The notes below the pieces were generated by a model that did no database searches, was not told the origin of the DNA, and saw nothing but the letters and a program-made list of their open reading frames with translations. The position numbers were made by a program, and so were the translations under genes. Below are positions 22,705 to 33,486 of a stretch of 64,000 nt of DNA, one piece after another. The DNA is from Endothia cerciana (taxonomy: Eukaryota > Ascomycota > Sordariomycetes > Diaporthales > Cryphonectriaceae): positions 62,001-126,000 of the forward strand of contig JALRMH010000005.1 in assembly GCA_026119935.1 (NCBI GenBank), in the 5' to 3' direction. Position 1 is the stretch's first letter, and each line of letters begins with the position of its first letter.

Positions 22705-23092
22705 CCAGGGCGAGCAGGAAGCCCGCTGCCGCCGATTCAAGACCTAGGGGCATGGTAGAGAGATATCCCGAGGAGGTGCTGCTGTACTGGGATGACCACG
22801 TGCGGCATTTCATCCCCGAGGAGAACAGGGACGAGGTCTTCGCCAGGGCGAAGAGGTACTGTACGTCCATGAGTCCCCGTCACCAGAACGAGAGCGGAGC
22901 GGCAGAGGGAGCTAGAAGGCTGACCAGCGTCCGCGTGCAGGTGAGATCCGGGCCGAGCAGAGGAGACAGTATCATGTCCCCCAGTGGTCGCTCGACAACA
23001 AGGAGGACCGGGTGCTCGACCTCAACAAGCCCAGGAGGGCAGACGAGACCGGACCAAAATGCAGGGTGCCCAAGAGGATGAGGCGGAGCTGA
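21644..23092 (+). CDS. Unrecognised fungal protein with poly-Asn tract
   Basis: Three exons (21644-21845, 21904-22940, 22985-23092) encode 448 residues. Intron 1 has donor GTACGT, branch GCTAAT and acceptor CGCAG; intron 2 is 44 nt with donor GTGAGA and acceptor CCCAG. All joins keep frame, reading HGL-V-GKPLASCEA and RVQ-WSLDNKED. The N-terminal 180 residues are Ser/Pro-rich. The central part looks folded: HFNQKYKNPDKLFIVYHKDD, LRWGWPAIQARRLQLLS, LNGMYYRENDLNM and FIERYGRWWECTRS. An Asn-rich tract from an AAC repeat splits it, followed by RYPEEVLLYWDDHVRHFIPE. The C-terminus is basic (CRVPKRMRRS) and could be a nuclear signal. I do not recognise the family. Trp/Tyr-rich conserved-looking blocks and clean splice sites support a real gene; the function is unknown. 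Confidence 0.8.
22668..22702 (+). repeat. (AAC)n repeat encoding an Asn tract
   Basis: An almost pure AAC repeat with one GAC interruption encodes about eleven Asn residues within the 21644-23092 protein. Confidence 0.92.
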
Positions 23093-23844
23093 CATGTCCT
23101 GTCCCCCCCCCCCCCCCCACAGCCCTCTCCCCTTTAGCTCATCCCCATCCCTCCCTCACCTCCAAACTGTATACGCAAGCGAGAGGCTCAGTTGTCCGAC
23201 ATAACTTCGGCGTCCGCGGTTTTTCTTTCTTCTTTCTCTTCCTGCTTTCCATGTCGCTTAATACATAAAGATAATGGTCAGTTTTGGCGGCGCGGGAACA
23301 GGGAGCTGGACCGGGTCCAAACAAAGACCCGGGCCAACTAGGCTACCAAAATGGGAAATGGGTCTGGTGTATGTACATTTGGGCTGGTAGTCCAGAAGAG
23401 TCAGGACAGTGGGTGGCCTTGACGGGGGCCCGGGTCCGTATATGCTTTCTCAGATTGTCTGTTGATGTACAAGAATACATGGGATGCCCTCGAGCACCAA
23501 ACCCACTGGTACCCCTTTCTTCGTGTGTGCAAAAGAGCCACAGGCGCCGTGTATTAATGCCTCATGAAAAAATCGTGAATCGTGGAGTCGTCGTCTCGTG
23601 TGCTTCTGGACCTCTGGTGTCTATTACGCCCCCGAAGCCAGTGTGCACCACCACCTTGCCCCGTCAGAACGCCGGGAAAGACTGTTTCCACCGCCCCCCC
23701 CCCTTCCCCTTTTCCTTGATCCCCCCCCCTTGCGTTGTGTCCTCTCGCGGAATGGTCGACCTAGAACGGCCTTTTTTTTTTTCTTTTCTTCCCCTTGTTT
23801 CTTTTTCTTCTTTCCGGACCACACTCTCGGCAGGTGTTTGGCCG
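23093..23844. other. Convergent intergenic region, 750 bp
   Basis: This separates the ends of the poly-Asn gene and the CorA-like gene. It contains a C-run of about 15 (23105-23119), two further C-runs near 23695 and 23725, and a T-rich stretch at 23770-23815. No coding signal is seen. Confidence 0.5.
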
Positions 23845-26217
23845 TCACTCGACTTTTTCCGGCGCCTGCGTCCACGTCCGCACCTTGTTCATCGTCCTCC
23901 TCCTCATAGTCGCCATGATCTTGCTCTCCATGCCCTCGATCTGGTCCTCGAGGTCGATGTCCTCCTTCGCGTACCGCCTCTCGCGCGACCTGTCCCACGT
24001 CCACCAGATGACGACGATGAATATCGTCACCGGGATGGTGATGACGAAGTAGATCCAGAGCGTCGAGTACACCTGAAACCTCCCGTCTGCGCTCACGAGT
24101 TAGTGATCATATGCACCTGAGAAGGTGGGGCCAGACCAAAAGGAAAAGAAAAGAGGAGAGTGTTTGGGAAGCCTGAGGGGGACGAGACCCTGTGCTCCCA
24201 ACCCACCCTCCCCCCCTCCCCCCCCCCACCACGGACTTACTGTCTCCGGTGTTGAAGAAGACCATGCTGAAGACGGACGCGAGCAGCGTCGCGGGCAGGA
24301 AGATGGCGCCGAGAAAGGAGATGGTCTTCATGGATGTGCTGTCCCGCTTGCTCGCGTGTGCCAGGCGGCGCTGGTCGGCGGCCATCTGGAGGTTGAGCTT
24401 CGACTCCTTCTGGGCGATGATGTTGTACAGCTGTTAGATGGCTAGTTAGCTGGTCATCCGACCACCACACGCACAGGCCAGACCGTCCGTCTTTCATATC
24501 ATCTGCGGACTGGAGGGTTGGGGACGGTGGTTGCTTACCGCGCTCCGCTGGATGGCTAACCTCTCCAGCGTCGTGTGGGCGTAGTTCTCAATGCCGATCA
24601 GCTTGTTCCGGTAGAACTCCAGCCGGCTCTGCATGCTCTTGTGGCACCTGTTGATCTCCCGGAACCCGTACTCGTCGCTCACCACCGCCTTGCCGTCCTC
24701 TCTCGCCGTCCTGACGCTCTTCGCGTTCCGGCACGCCGGCAGCCCCTCCATGAACCTGGCCATCCCCTTCTCCATCTCCTTGACGATCTCCTGGTACGCC
24801 TGCGGCCGCTTCCACAGCACCTGGGAGTGGCACTCAACCAGGTCCCGGTTGATCTGGTCGAGGTCCATGACGGCGTCCTTGACGTAGCCCTCGTCCTCGA
24901 CGATCTCGTTGCGCATGCTCACGGCGTGCTCCAGCCGGCGCAGCCAGTCCCGCGCGTCGCGCTGCTTCTGGTCCGTCTTGGGCGACAGGTCGTGGCTCAG
25001 GATGATGACGGGCAGCAGGAACGGGTGGCCCACCTGCCCGGCGCAGTTGCGGAGGTGCGCGATGCTCTCGCCCATGTCGCTGCTGTCGGTGCCCTTGACG
25101 TAGCCCGTGGTGACGCCCGACCCGAACGAGTGCGACAGCATGAGCTCCCAGCCGCGCGTCTTGCCCTTCTTGCGCACGTCGCTCTTGCGCATGATGATCT
25201 GCAGGTGGCCCGCGTCATCGCCGTCGCCATCGCCGTCGCCATCGCCGTCGCCGGCCGCCGGGCCCCCGTCCTGCGCACACCAGAAGAAGGGCCCCACGAC
25301 CGAGGTGCCCTCGATCGCGCGGTAGGGCAGGCGCAGGGTGCGGACCATGGACTCATACTCGGGGGCCGTGAAGGAGATGACGTTGGAGGTGAAGGTTTCG
25401 GGGTGTTTGGCCTTGAGTTGGAGCCTGCGGGGTTGGGGGGTTGCGTGAGTGGATGAGTGAGGGCTTTTCCGGGGGGCGAGAAGGGGAGAGGAGAGGGAGG
25501 GAAGGGGGGGAGAATTTTGAACAGGCGCGGGCTTGAGGGGTTTGAGAGTGAGACCTTCAGAAGGGGTCCTGTGGAGGGGTGGGGGTGGGGGGGGGGGGGA
25601 CGTTACGGCGAACGACCAGGGCTTACACTATTCGAAAGCCGTTGAGGAGTTTCACGTCCTTCGGTATCTTTGGCGGTTCGAATGCACCCTATCTCGACGA
25701 GCATCCAGGTCAGCGGAGCCCGGTGCCCGTGAGATGCAACCAAGCTGTGCAGCTCATCCCGGCAACAGCACCGAAAGCTCACTCGGGCCCTGGGGGAGGA
25801 CATACCCTCCGGTGCAGAAAGTTCTCAAACTCATCCATCGTCAGGGGGTGCTCCTCGACCGAGTTGTAGGCCGGGTCCTGTTGTCCCACGGACCCGCCAG
25901 GTCAGCATCTGCATCTGGCTACCACTACCACCACCACAAACCTTCCCTCTGCGGGGGGGACCACACCCGGGGGTGGTGAGAAGGGGGGGGGGGCAGCAGC
26001 GGGCACACACCGAGTAGTTGAAGATCTCGAGGTAGCTCGTGGCCTCGGTGACGTTCCTGCAGGCGCGGACATAGTCCTGGAAGAAGTAGTCGTCCATGCC
26101 GATGGCGGTCTTGGTCGCGTCCTCGGTCTCGCCCGTGTCCGTGGTCCCCGCGTCGGAGTATCTCGCAAGTGCTTCTTTACGGTCCGCCCAATCTGTCCAG
26201 GAATGGCGGGCACTCAT
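23845..26217 (-). CDS. CorA-like divalent cation transporter family protein
   Basis: Six exons (26011-26217, 25806-25877, 25627-25688, 24539-25424, 24241-24430, 23845-24086) encode 552 residues. Joins read IFNYS-DPAYNSVEEH, FLHRR-GAFEPPKIP, NGFRI-V-LQLKAKHPETF, RSA-LYNIIAQKE and NTGD-N-GRFQVYS. Two C-terminal membrane segments are clear: about 446-468 (ISFLGAIFLPATLLASVFSM) and 481-502 (LWIYFVITIPVTIFIVVIWW). They follow a long helical stalk (MQSRLEFYRNKLIGIENYA), the CorA layout. The usual GMN signature after the first segment is replaced by VFFNTGD, as in many fungal proteins labelled CorA-like or ZntB-like. Ion transport is therefore inferred from fold only. A Gly-Asp repeat (GDGDGDGDGD) lies in the cytosolic part. 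The small exons 2 and 3 were placed by frame and are a little less certain. The start at 26217 gives MSARHSWTDWADRKEAL. Confidence 0.86.
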
Positions 26218-28767
26218 CGGGGGCGGCAGCAGGATGCGAAACGCTACCGGCGTCGTCGGCCGGGGGGGTTGGGAAGAGGGTGGGGGGGGGGGGGAGGCAG
26301 TTACAGTACGTAGTATTATTAGGAAAAGAAGGGCGGCCGGGGTGGGGGGATAAGAAGAAGAAGTAGAATAAGAAGAAAAACAAGCAAGAAAAAAGAGGGA
26401 AAGGGCAAATCAAGATGGTGTCAGAAATTTTTTCCTTTTTCTTTCTTTTGGGAGGATGAGCCCCATGGGTTGTTGTCGTGTCGTGAGAGTGGCACGAGGA
26501 GGGAGAGAAGAACCGGAGGGGCAGGTTGAGATCCCCCGGAAGATGGCGAGAATGTCGGTCAAGAGATCGCCCGCGTGCAGCGACCTCAGACAAGAGCCAG
26601 GACAAGAAAGTGAAAGAAGAAAAAGGCAGAGTTAGTTTAATAAGCCATGCATGCACGCTGGCCGTCGTCCACTGTCCACGTCTCCTCACCTGCAGCAGAA
26701 GGGCCGGCCGCAGATACTCCCGTAGATAGGCGGGCGGGTGTGGACGATCTGCCCGCGAGCCAAAGCATGCAAGGCCAAGGGAAGTAAGAGGGGAGCCGCA
26801 GCAGGGTTGTGTGTGTGCGAGCCTCAGTGCGCCCCGGTCAGTCAGTCAGTCAGTCAGCCGGAGGGAGACACACACACACACACACACAGAGAGGGAGGGA
26901 GGGGGAGAGAGAGAGTCAGAGTCTAGAATCAGCCATCAGATGTGGCCTCCTCGTCAAGAGAAAATCTCGCCTAGGTCCCGGTCCCACCTGGTTGGCCCCC
27001 GCGCAGGGTCCCCAGAAGGTCCCTGGAGGTCTCTCTCAATCGACCCACGTCGAGCTGCTCCCTTAGCAGGCACTCTTACCAAACAAAAAGAGCCACACTG
27101 ATACTGATACCGTACGTACACAGTAAGTACTCCCGTCACGGTGGCGGGAAGCGAATATCTGAGCGGGGCTTTCTTGCATGTCTCCTCTATTCTTTTGTTT
27201 GATCCGCGCGGGGGGGGAGGAGGGGGGGGAGGGCCTCGATGCAGGGTGTGATGCGATCCGCTAGCATCGACGACAACAAAACGTGCAGTAGGTCGGGGTG
27301 GCAACATGCTTTCTCGATCTCGATGCCCCAGGGGTTACTGACTGACCCAGCAAGTCGGTGAAGGGGGGGAGGGAGGGAGAGAGAGAGAGAGAGATAGATA
27401 CCATAGTACCATAGTAGTAGGTAGATAGATGACTGGCAGGGACTCGTCAGGTCTGAGGAACGCCCTGTCCTGTCCTTCGATTTTGCAATTCACCCCCCCC
27501 CCCCCGACCAGGACCCGTGTACGGCCTGTCCCGCCCTGGAGGCCAACGGGGCTCATGAACTGTCTAGAGCGTTTTTCTTCTTCTATCTTCTTCTTTCTTC
27601 TTTTTCTTTTTTTCAGGAACCCACGAGCCCAGATCCCCTACCCACATACACACAGCCCCAGCCACCCCCCCTCCCCCAAACCCCACCCCACCACAGGGCC
27701 GCCATGGGGGAGGGGCTGCGGGGTGATCCTTGCGGCTCAACTCTGAATCGGGATCGTATTGTTACTGACGGTCTTAAGAGAATGCCTGCAGGCATGTTCA
27801 TGGCAGGAGACCCCCCCCCCGCCCCACCACTACCACCCTCTTCCCCCTTCCCCAGGCTGGAAATATATAGTACATAGGGAGCCGGGGAGGATTGCAATGT
27901 TATCTGATAGTTTGTCTCCCCGTCGCCCTGTCCAAAGGGGGGATCGTTTCTTCTGCCTTGCTTCTGCTCCACGGGCAGCTCACCCCGTCACAGGTCACCA
28001 CCAGTTTTAACTCCAATGTCGCAATAGGCTGAGCCTCCTCGACGGTGAGCAGCGGTCCGCCGGGGTGCGGCTTAGACTCTGGACGGCGTCTCCGAGGCTT
28101 CTATCCCCCTGTCCCTCCCTCCGTGTTCCTTCACATCCGTCGCCCTCTCTTGCAACCTTACCATGCCGCGCGGATTTGTACGGGTTCTGGTCACCAGTCG
28201 CAATAGTGAGGCTGGACGGCCAGGTAGCGAGGGTTAGGTCTCCAAAAAGTATTGAATTTGGTATGCTGCTCATAGCGAGGCCGGCTTTTCTCTCCCGCCT
28301 GTCTGTTTGCTATCAGATGCTCTTGCTGCTCTCGTATTGGTTGATCATGTCTGGTTCAGACATATCGATGTTAGAAACCGTAGGTGACGTGGATAATGAT
28401 ACTTCCTCTTCGCCCCCCTCCCCCCCCCAATCTGCTGCACCTGCTTTTTGTATGCCTCCGAGCTTGTTCAATGTGTAGCCAAACCACCCACCAGACCATT
28501 TCCAAATTTGCACCCCAGGCCGTGAGGAATCGAGAAGAAGAAAGAAGAAAAAACCAAAAAAAGGAAAAAAAAACCAAAAAAAGGGGAAGGGAGCCCTCAA
28601 GAAAGAGAGGATCGCGTTCCCAGCTGCCCCGTAAAACCCCCACCGTCTTCTTGCACAGATTGCGCACACTAGTGAGACGGCCCTTCTTGTACTGCGGACC
28701 CGCCTGGCCCGTCATCTCTCGATCTTGTGTCTCGTGGATCCCAAAGCGTCTTCCACCCACCTGAGGT
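26218..28767. other. Gene-free stretch with microsatellites, 2.5 kb
   Basis: This runs from upstream of the CorA-like gene to the 3' end of PKA. It holds a (CAGT)5 repeat at about 26839-26860, a (CA)n repeat at 26867-26889, a (GA)n tract near 27379-27394, several G- or C-runs (26282, 27220, 27493, 27812) and A-rich tracts at 28540-28590. No coding sequence is recognised. Confidence 0.55.
26839..26889 (+). repeat. Adjacent CAGT and CA microsatellites
   Basis: A short GTCA/CAGT array is followed within about ten bases by a CA dinucleotide array of about ten units. Both lie upstream of the CorA-like gene and outside any coding exon. Confidence 0.9.
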
Positions 28768-30572
28768 CTAGAAGTCGGGAAAGAGGGACCCGTATCTGTA
28801 CAATGTCAGCTCGGTCCGTGCCTCGGAACTCATCTGGTAGGGGACATACTCGTCACTGCCCGCTGCGCCGTATCTCTCTGGGTCCTCCGGATACCTGTCA
28901 AACTGACTGGCGTCACCCGCACCAGCCTTGACCGGCGGCGTATACGGGGCATCGATATCCTTCCGGGCGAGTCGATCCCACGTGACCTCCGCGAACCAGG
29001 CGTGCTGCTTCACATCCTTCGGACCGCCGTACAGGTTGCCCAGCCGCTTCGTCAGGTCGGCCGTGATCAGTCGTTCCAGTAGGTCCTGGGCGTCGGGGTT
29101 GATGTACGCAGGATACTTGACCTTGCCGCGTAGAATGTTCTCGTAGATCTTCATTGGTGAGCCGCTATCCCAGAATGGCGTGTACCCACACAGCATCTCG
29201 TATATCAAGATCCCTAGCGACCACCTGTGACCCAGCTGTCAGCACTCGTCTCTCTGCCCTTGGCGAAGCGGCCGGAGGCGCATACCAGTCAACCGACTTG
29301 TTGTATCCCTTGTTTGACACAACCTCAGGCGCGAGGTAGTCGGGGGTACCGCAGAGCGTCCACGTCTTGTCCGGCACTCTTTTCGCGAAGCCGAAGTCCG
29401 TGATCTTGAGGTGGCCGTGCCGGTCGAGCAGCAGGTTTTCTGGCTTCAGGTCTCGGTATATGATATTCCGTTCATGTAGGTACTCGAGGGCTAGGGTCAC
29501 CTCGGCGGCGTAGAATTTGGCGACCGGATTCGGGAAGCGCTAGGAGGCGGCGTGTCAGCGAAGAGCAGTCCCCGATCGTTTTCCCGCCTTGTTCGTGCCG
29601 GGTTTCGGGACGGCACGAAGCACGTCCCCTGGTGAACGGACATACACCGGATTTCCTCAGCAGCGAGAACAGCTCACCACCCTCCACAAAGTCCATCACC
29701 ATGTACAGGTTCCTCGAGTCCTGGAACGTGCCCCACAGCGTGATCAGGAATGGGTGCTTGACCTCGCCCAGCATTTTCCGCTCGTCGTTCGTGTGTTCGA
29801 CCTGCTTCATCTTGACCACCTGTGCCTTCTTCAGCACCTTGACGGCGTAAAACCTCTGGTTGTGCCTCGACTGGACGAGATGTACCCTGCCGAAACTACC
29901 GGTTCCGAGGGTTCGTAGGATCTCGAAGTCGGCCAGCGAGTATTTCCCCTTGGTCTGCCTAGCCTGCTGCTGCACCACGGGCTGCTGCGCCTGTGGCGTC
30001 TGGGCCGGCGTGGGCTGCTGCTGTGGTTGTGACATGTTGGATACCTGTTGTTGTTGTTGTTGTTGTTGTTGTTGCTGCTGTGGCTGCTGTGGCTGCTGGA
30101 GGCTGGCGCCGTGCGGTGTTCCCCCGTTGGCGGGCGGCGCAGGGAACTGGGCGGGCTGGTTTAAAGATTGTTGTTGTGCTGTAGGTATACTTTGTTGCGA
30201 TGGTTGCTGTTGCTGGGCGGCGGCACCGTCATGCTGGGGGTGGATGAGGTTGGCGATACTCGGGAGCACACCTGGAGCTAGGGTCTGCGGGTCGGTGCCC
30301 GGGGACGGAGAATGTGCTGTAGGTGCATAGGGGGCGGCCAGGTGTGCGGTGGCAGGATTCATGGCCGCCTTCTCGCCCTCAGACGGCCTCGGGGCCGGTG
30401 CGACCCTCTGCTGCGGGTCGGCGGGCTGGACGGGAGGGGAGCTAAGGTTGGGCGTGTGGTCGAAGCTTCTCGCTGTCGAGGTAGGCGTGACTGGACTCGT
30501 GGGCTGACTGGTCGAGTTGTTGGGGTCGCCGTCCCTCGTCCGTTTCTTCTTGAGGAAACCGAGGCTAGGCAT
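28768..30572 (-). CDS. pkaC: cAMP-dependent protein kinase catalytic subunit
   Basis: Three exons (29646-30572, 29286-29539, 28768-29224) encode 545 residues. The first 210 residues are a Pro/Gln-rich extension with a run of 12 Gln. The kinase domain starts at about 215 with the Gly loop GTGSFGRVHLV and the ATP lysine in YAVKVLKK (245). The catalytic loop YRDLKPENLLL, the DFGFAK motif and the activation loop TWTLCGTPDYLAPEV with its phospho-Thr are all present. The C-terminal tail ends SLFPDF, the FxxF hydrophobic motif of PKA. Joins read LLRKSG-RFPNPVAKF and SVD-W-WSLGILIY. The enzyme phosphorylates proteins when cAMP releases its regulatory subunit, controlling growth, carbon sensing and development. 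The long Gln-rich arm is typical of the main filamentous-fungal isoform (Neurospora PKAC-1 type). I chose MPSLGFLKKKRT at 30572 over the in-frame ATG at 30620 because that start is usual in relatives. Confidence 0.96.
30047..30075 (-). repeat. (TTG/CAA)n repeat encoding a Gln tract in PKA
   Basis: A TTG repeat on the plus strand gives CAA codons on the coding strand. It makes most of the 12-Gln run in the PKA N-terminal extension. Confidence 0.95.
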
Positions 30573-30776
30573 GAAGGCGTTGCGATCGGGACGGGAGCCC
30601 AAGAGGTGCAACCGGGTCAAAACTCAATGGCCAGGGAGGTGGGTAGGAAAAGGGGGGGGGGGGGCGGCACGGAGTGCACGGCGGGGTGTGGGCAGGGGAC
30701 GAGGAGGATCGGAATGCGGCAGTCGTCAGCGTATCCCCCCTGCTTGGCCGTGCCGTCCACACCAACCTGAGCTCTC

Positions 30777-30850
30777 TCACTCACTCACTCACACACACTC
30801 ACTCACTCACTCACTCACACTCTCTCCCTCTCCCTCTCTCTGTCTCACTC
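30777..30850 (+). repeat. TCAC/CT simple repeat upstream of PKA
   Basis: A (TCAC)n-type array passes into a CT-rich tract about 200-280 bases upstream of the PKA start codon on the opposite strand. It would lie in the promoter or 5' leader of PKA. Confidence 0.85.
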
Positions 30851-31152
30851 TCTCTGCCTCTCGTTCCCACACCGACCTGACGGGATGGGAGGCAGGAGGA
30901 AGGCGTGTCCCGTAAGCTGCAAGAGCCAGGAGGGGAAACCGGGAGCTTGACGGCCAAGCCTCAGGCTTTGACCCTGAGAGGCAGGTCAAAAGGAGGGGAG
31001 TGGAACCGGGTTTGGCTTCCGACCTGTCCTGAGCGGAAGCTGCGTAGCTAGCTGCTTGTTGGCTGATGCGAAGCGAAGCAAAGCAAATCAATCACAGACA
31101 AGGGGTTGGGCTGGACTCTCGGATCTGGTCTGATCTGGAGCTTCTGCTGACT

Positions 31153-31173
31153 TGTGTGTGTGTGTGTGTGTGT
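31153..31173 (+). repeat. (TG)n microsatellite
   Basis: About ten TG dinucleotides lie about 580 bases upstream of the PKA start. Confidence 0.9.
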
Positions 31174-33486
31174 ATGCGTCTGTATGCACCCCTTGTTGAA
31201 AGCCCTGGGTAAGCTGTGGGTGAAGAAGTATAAGATCTTCTCTTCCTCTTGACCACTCCCCAAGGAAGCGAACCCCGAACCAGGGCGGGTATAAGGGCTA
31301 TCGGCCAGTCGTCCTCTCGGCCAAGGCTGGCGTTGGAAATGGCGCAAGGGCGGGAGTCACAGGAGGGGGGTCAGCTTCTGCGTTCGAGGCTGGACAACTG
31401 ATGTGCTGTGAGGCACGCAAGGTTGGCCCAATTCAGAGGACGAGCGTGCGCCGGCCGCAGTTTGATGCAAGCCCGTGCCAGTGCCACAAAGGAAGCAAAA
31501 GAACACACGGCCCCGGCCCAATTGGTCGCGGAGGCCTATAAAGGAGCTGGCCAGAGAGGACAGACTACCCTGGACCACCCGCTGCGGGACGACGGTAAGG
31601 ACTCGGCGGGTGGGACGATGAAGATGCGTATAGGGGGGGGGCTCGAGCCTTCGGGTTCCTGGCAAGGAAAAGCCAACTGAGGGCGAGGGCGGGCCGAGTT
31701 CAAACTGAAGCTGTCGGGAGGACGGCCGAGACAACTGTCGCCGGATCAGGACGCCTGAGGAATGGGATCGAGTCGAGATATCGATGTTCAGGAGGATACT
31801 GGTCTACCACAGCAGGCCCGGGGAAAGCCGTGCAGCACCGAGCAGGTTTGAATCCGGATGCAGTATGATGAGCTGTACAGCTGGGAGCAGGAGCTGGGGG
31901 GGGGGGGTCCTGGCGCCGGCAGCGAGAGCTGCTTGGGTTTGTGCTGTAGCTGGAGCTGGGGATGGAACCTTGGGTGGGTTGTGCGGTGAGGAACAAAGGC
32001 GGGGATGCTGTGGAGTTGCCGGAGAGGGTGGATGCCAGGATGGAGGGGCTCGACGTCTGGTTGCGGGAGGATTTGGGATTTCTGCCGCCGGACGCAGATA
32101 GACAATAAAAACCAAGAAAAAGGAGAAAAATGGAGAAGCAGGAAATGGTACAGGGTGGGTCAGTGCGATTTCATGGTGTGAGCTGAGCCTGGCATTCAAA
32201 GACAAGATGATACCCCCGTGGGAGATGTGGCTTTATTGATCTCTGGTGGTGGTATACTAACCAGTACGAGGGAGGGCGCCGCAAAGGACACTAAAGCTGT
32301 TTGGTGGACGGTGGCGGGTGGCGCTGCTGGAGACGAAAGCGATCCAGAGGGGAACGGGGAAGGCTCTGACCACCGTCAAAGGGACGGTCTCGATGCCTCC
32401 CTCCTCTCTCCATGTCTCTCTCCCTTGTTCTTAAGAATAGTGGCGCGACTGGATCGCGGTACTACTGCGTCCGGCATTCTTAGTACGGTACAGACACAGG
32501 TCTCGAGGCTAACGTCTCCGGCATCCTGCCCCAGCCCCCAGCCCCGTGTGCGTGTGTCTCTTGTCTCTGCATCTTGTCTCTTGTCATCCCTGATGGGCCC
32601 TTCACAATGGATGAGGTCAGTCAGGCGGCGCGGTTGACGCCAAGTCCCCCGACGAGCCGCCGCCGAGCCTGTACTGTACAAGCTGAGCTGTGTGCTGCGT
32701 GCTATACTATACTATGGTGGTAGTAGTAGGTGTGAAGGCCGGGGGACTATTCGGGACTATCCCATGTTAGCGCCTAGCCATGATCGGCGTCGCCCTCGTC
32801 GTGAGCGCCCATGACACACAAGATCAGATCGTAGAGTTCCGTACTAGGAAGAGAGCGTCAGGATCCCGCCGGGTGCGGCCCATTTTCGACTTGACACACT
32901 GGCAGGCCGAGATATCACCTGTCACTGTGGAGCAACATAACCCGGAGGCAGAGGGAAAGACTGGACCAACATACATAAAGACTAACATCCGAGTTTCTAG
33001 TGCGCCGGAAACGCTTCGTGGGTCTAGATCTAATTACGAAAGACGTGCCTTGCCCTATGCCGTCAAGAGATTCGAACCCCCCCGCTGCAGAACATAATTA
33101 CCGGTAAGATGCTGCAACTCTCGCTTATCCTACCCCCCGGACAACAGCACATGCTCTCTGTACGAGGCGACTAGCCCGGGTACTCGTACTTCGCATCGGC
33201 GTACATGCGACTGGTCGTCAAGTCTACTTGGTGGACCTGACATGAGGTTGGACGGTCCATCCATCGGAGAGTACGGGAGGCCCCTAACCCCTGCCTGTGT
33301 TGGCATGGCAATCGATATATACTTTTGGCTTTGAATTTTCTCATGAACTCCCAGAACCTGTGCAGAAAGACCCGTCCCCACCCGCGCAATGGAATGCTTT
33401 GGTTCGACCGTCACAATCATTCCCTCATCCATCGTTGACTTCCCGCTCCCCCCCCCCCCAAACCCCCGGTTGCCGACCACAGCCCC

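Larger units (their letters stand above)
30573..33486. other. Long PKA upstream region, 2.9 kb
   Basis: This extends from the PKA start to the 3' end of the lectin gene. Repeats include a TCAC-type array at 30777-30820, a (TG)n array at 31153-31173, and G- or C-runs near 30653, 31897 and 33450. A long regulatory region would suit a PKA gene, but I cannot name binding sites. The ORFs in it show no family-like sequence. Confidence 0.5.

Noticed and set aside
24575..25456. 293-codon plus-strand ORF
   Set aside because: It is antisense to exon 4 of the CorA-like gene, whose sequence, splice joins and membrane segments are convincing. High GC content removes stop codons in this frame.
33061..33090. 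B-box-like word GATTCGAACC suggesting a tRNA
   Set aside because: The flanks do not form a T-stem with good pairs, and no matching acceptor stem or A box could be found on either strand.
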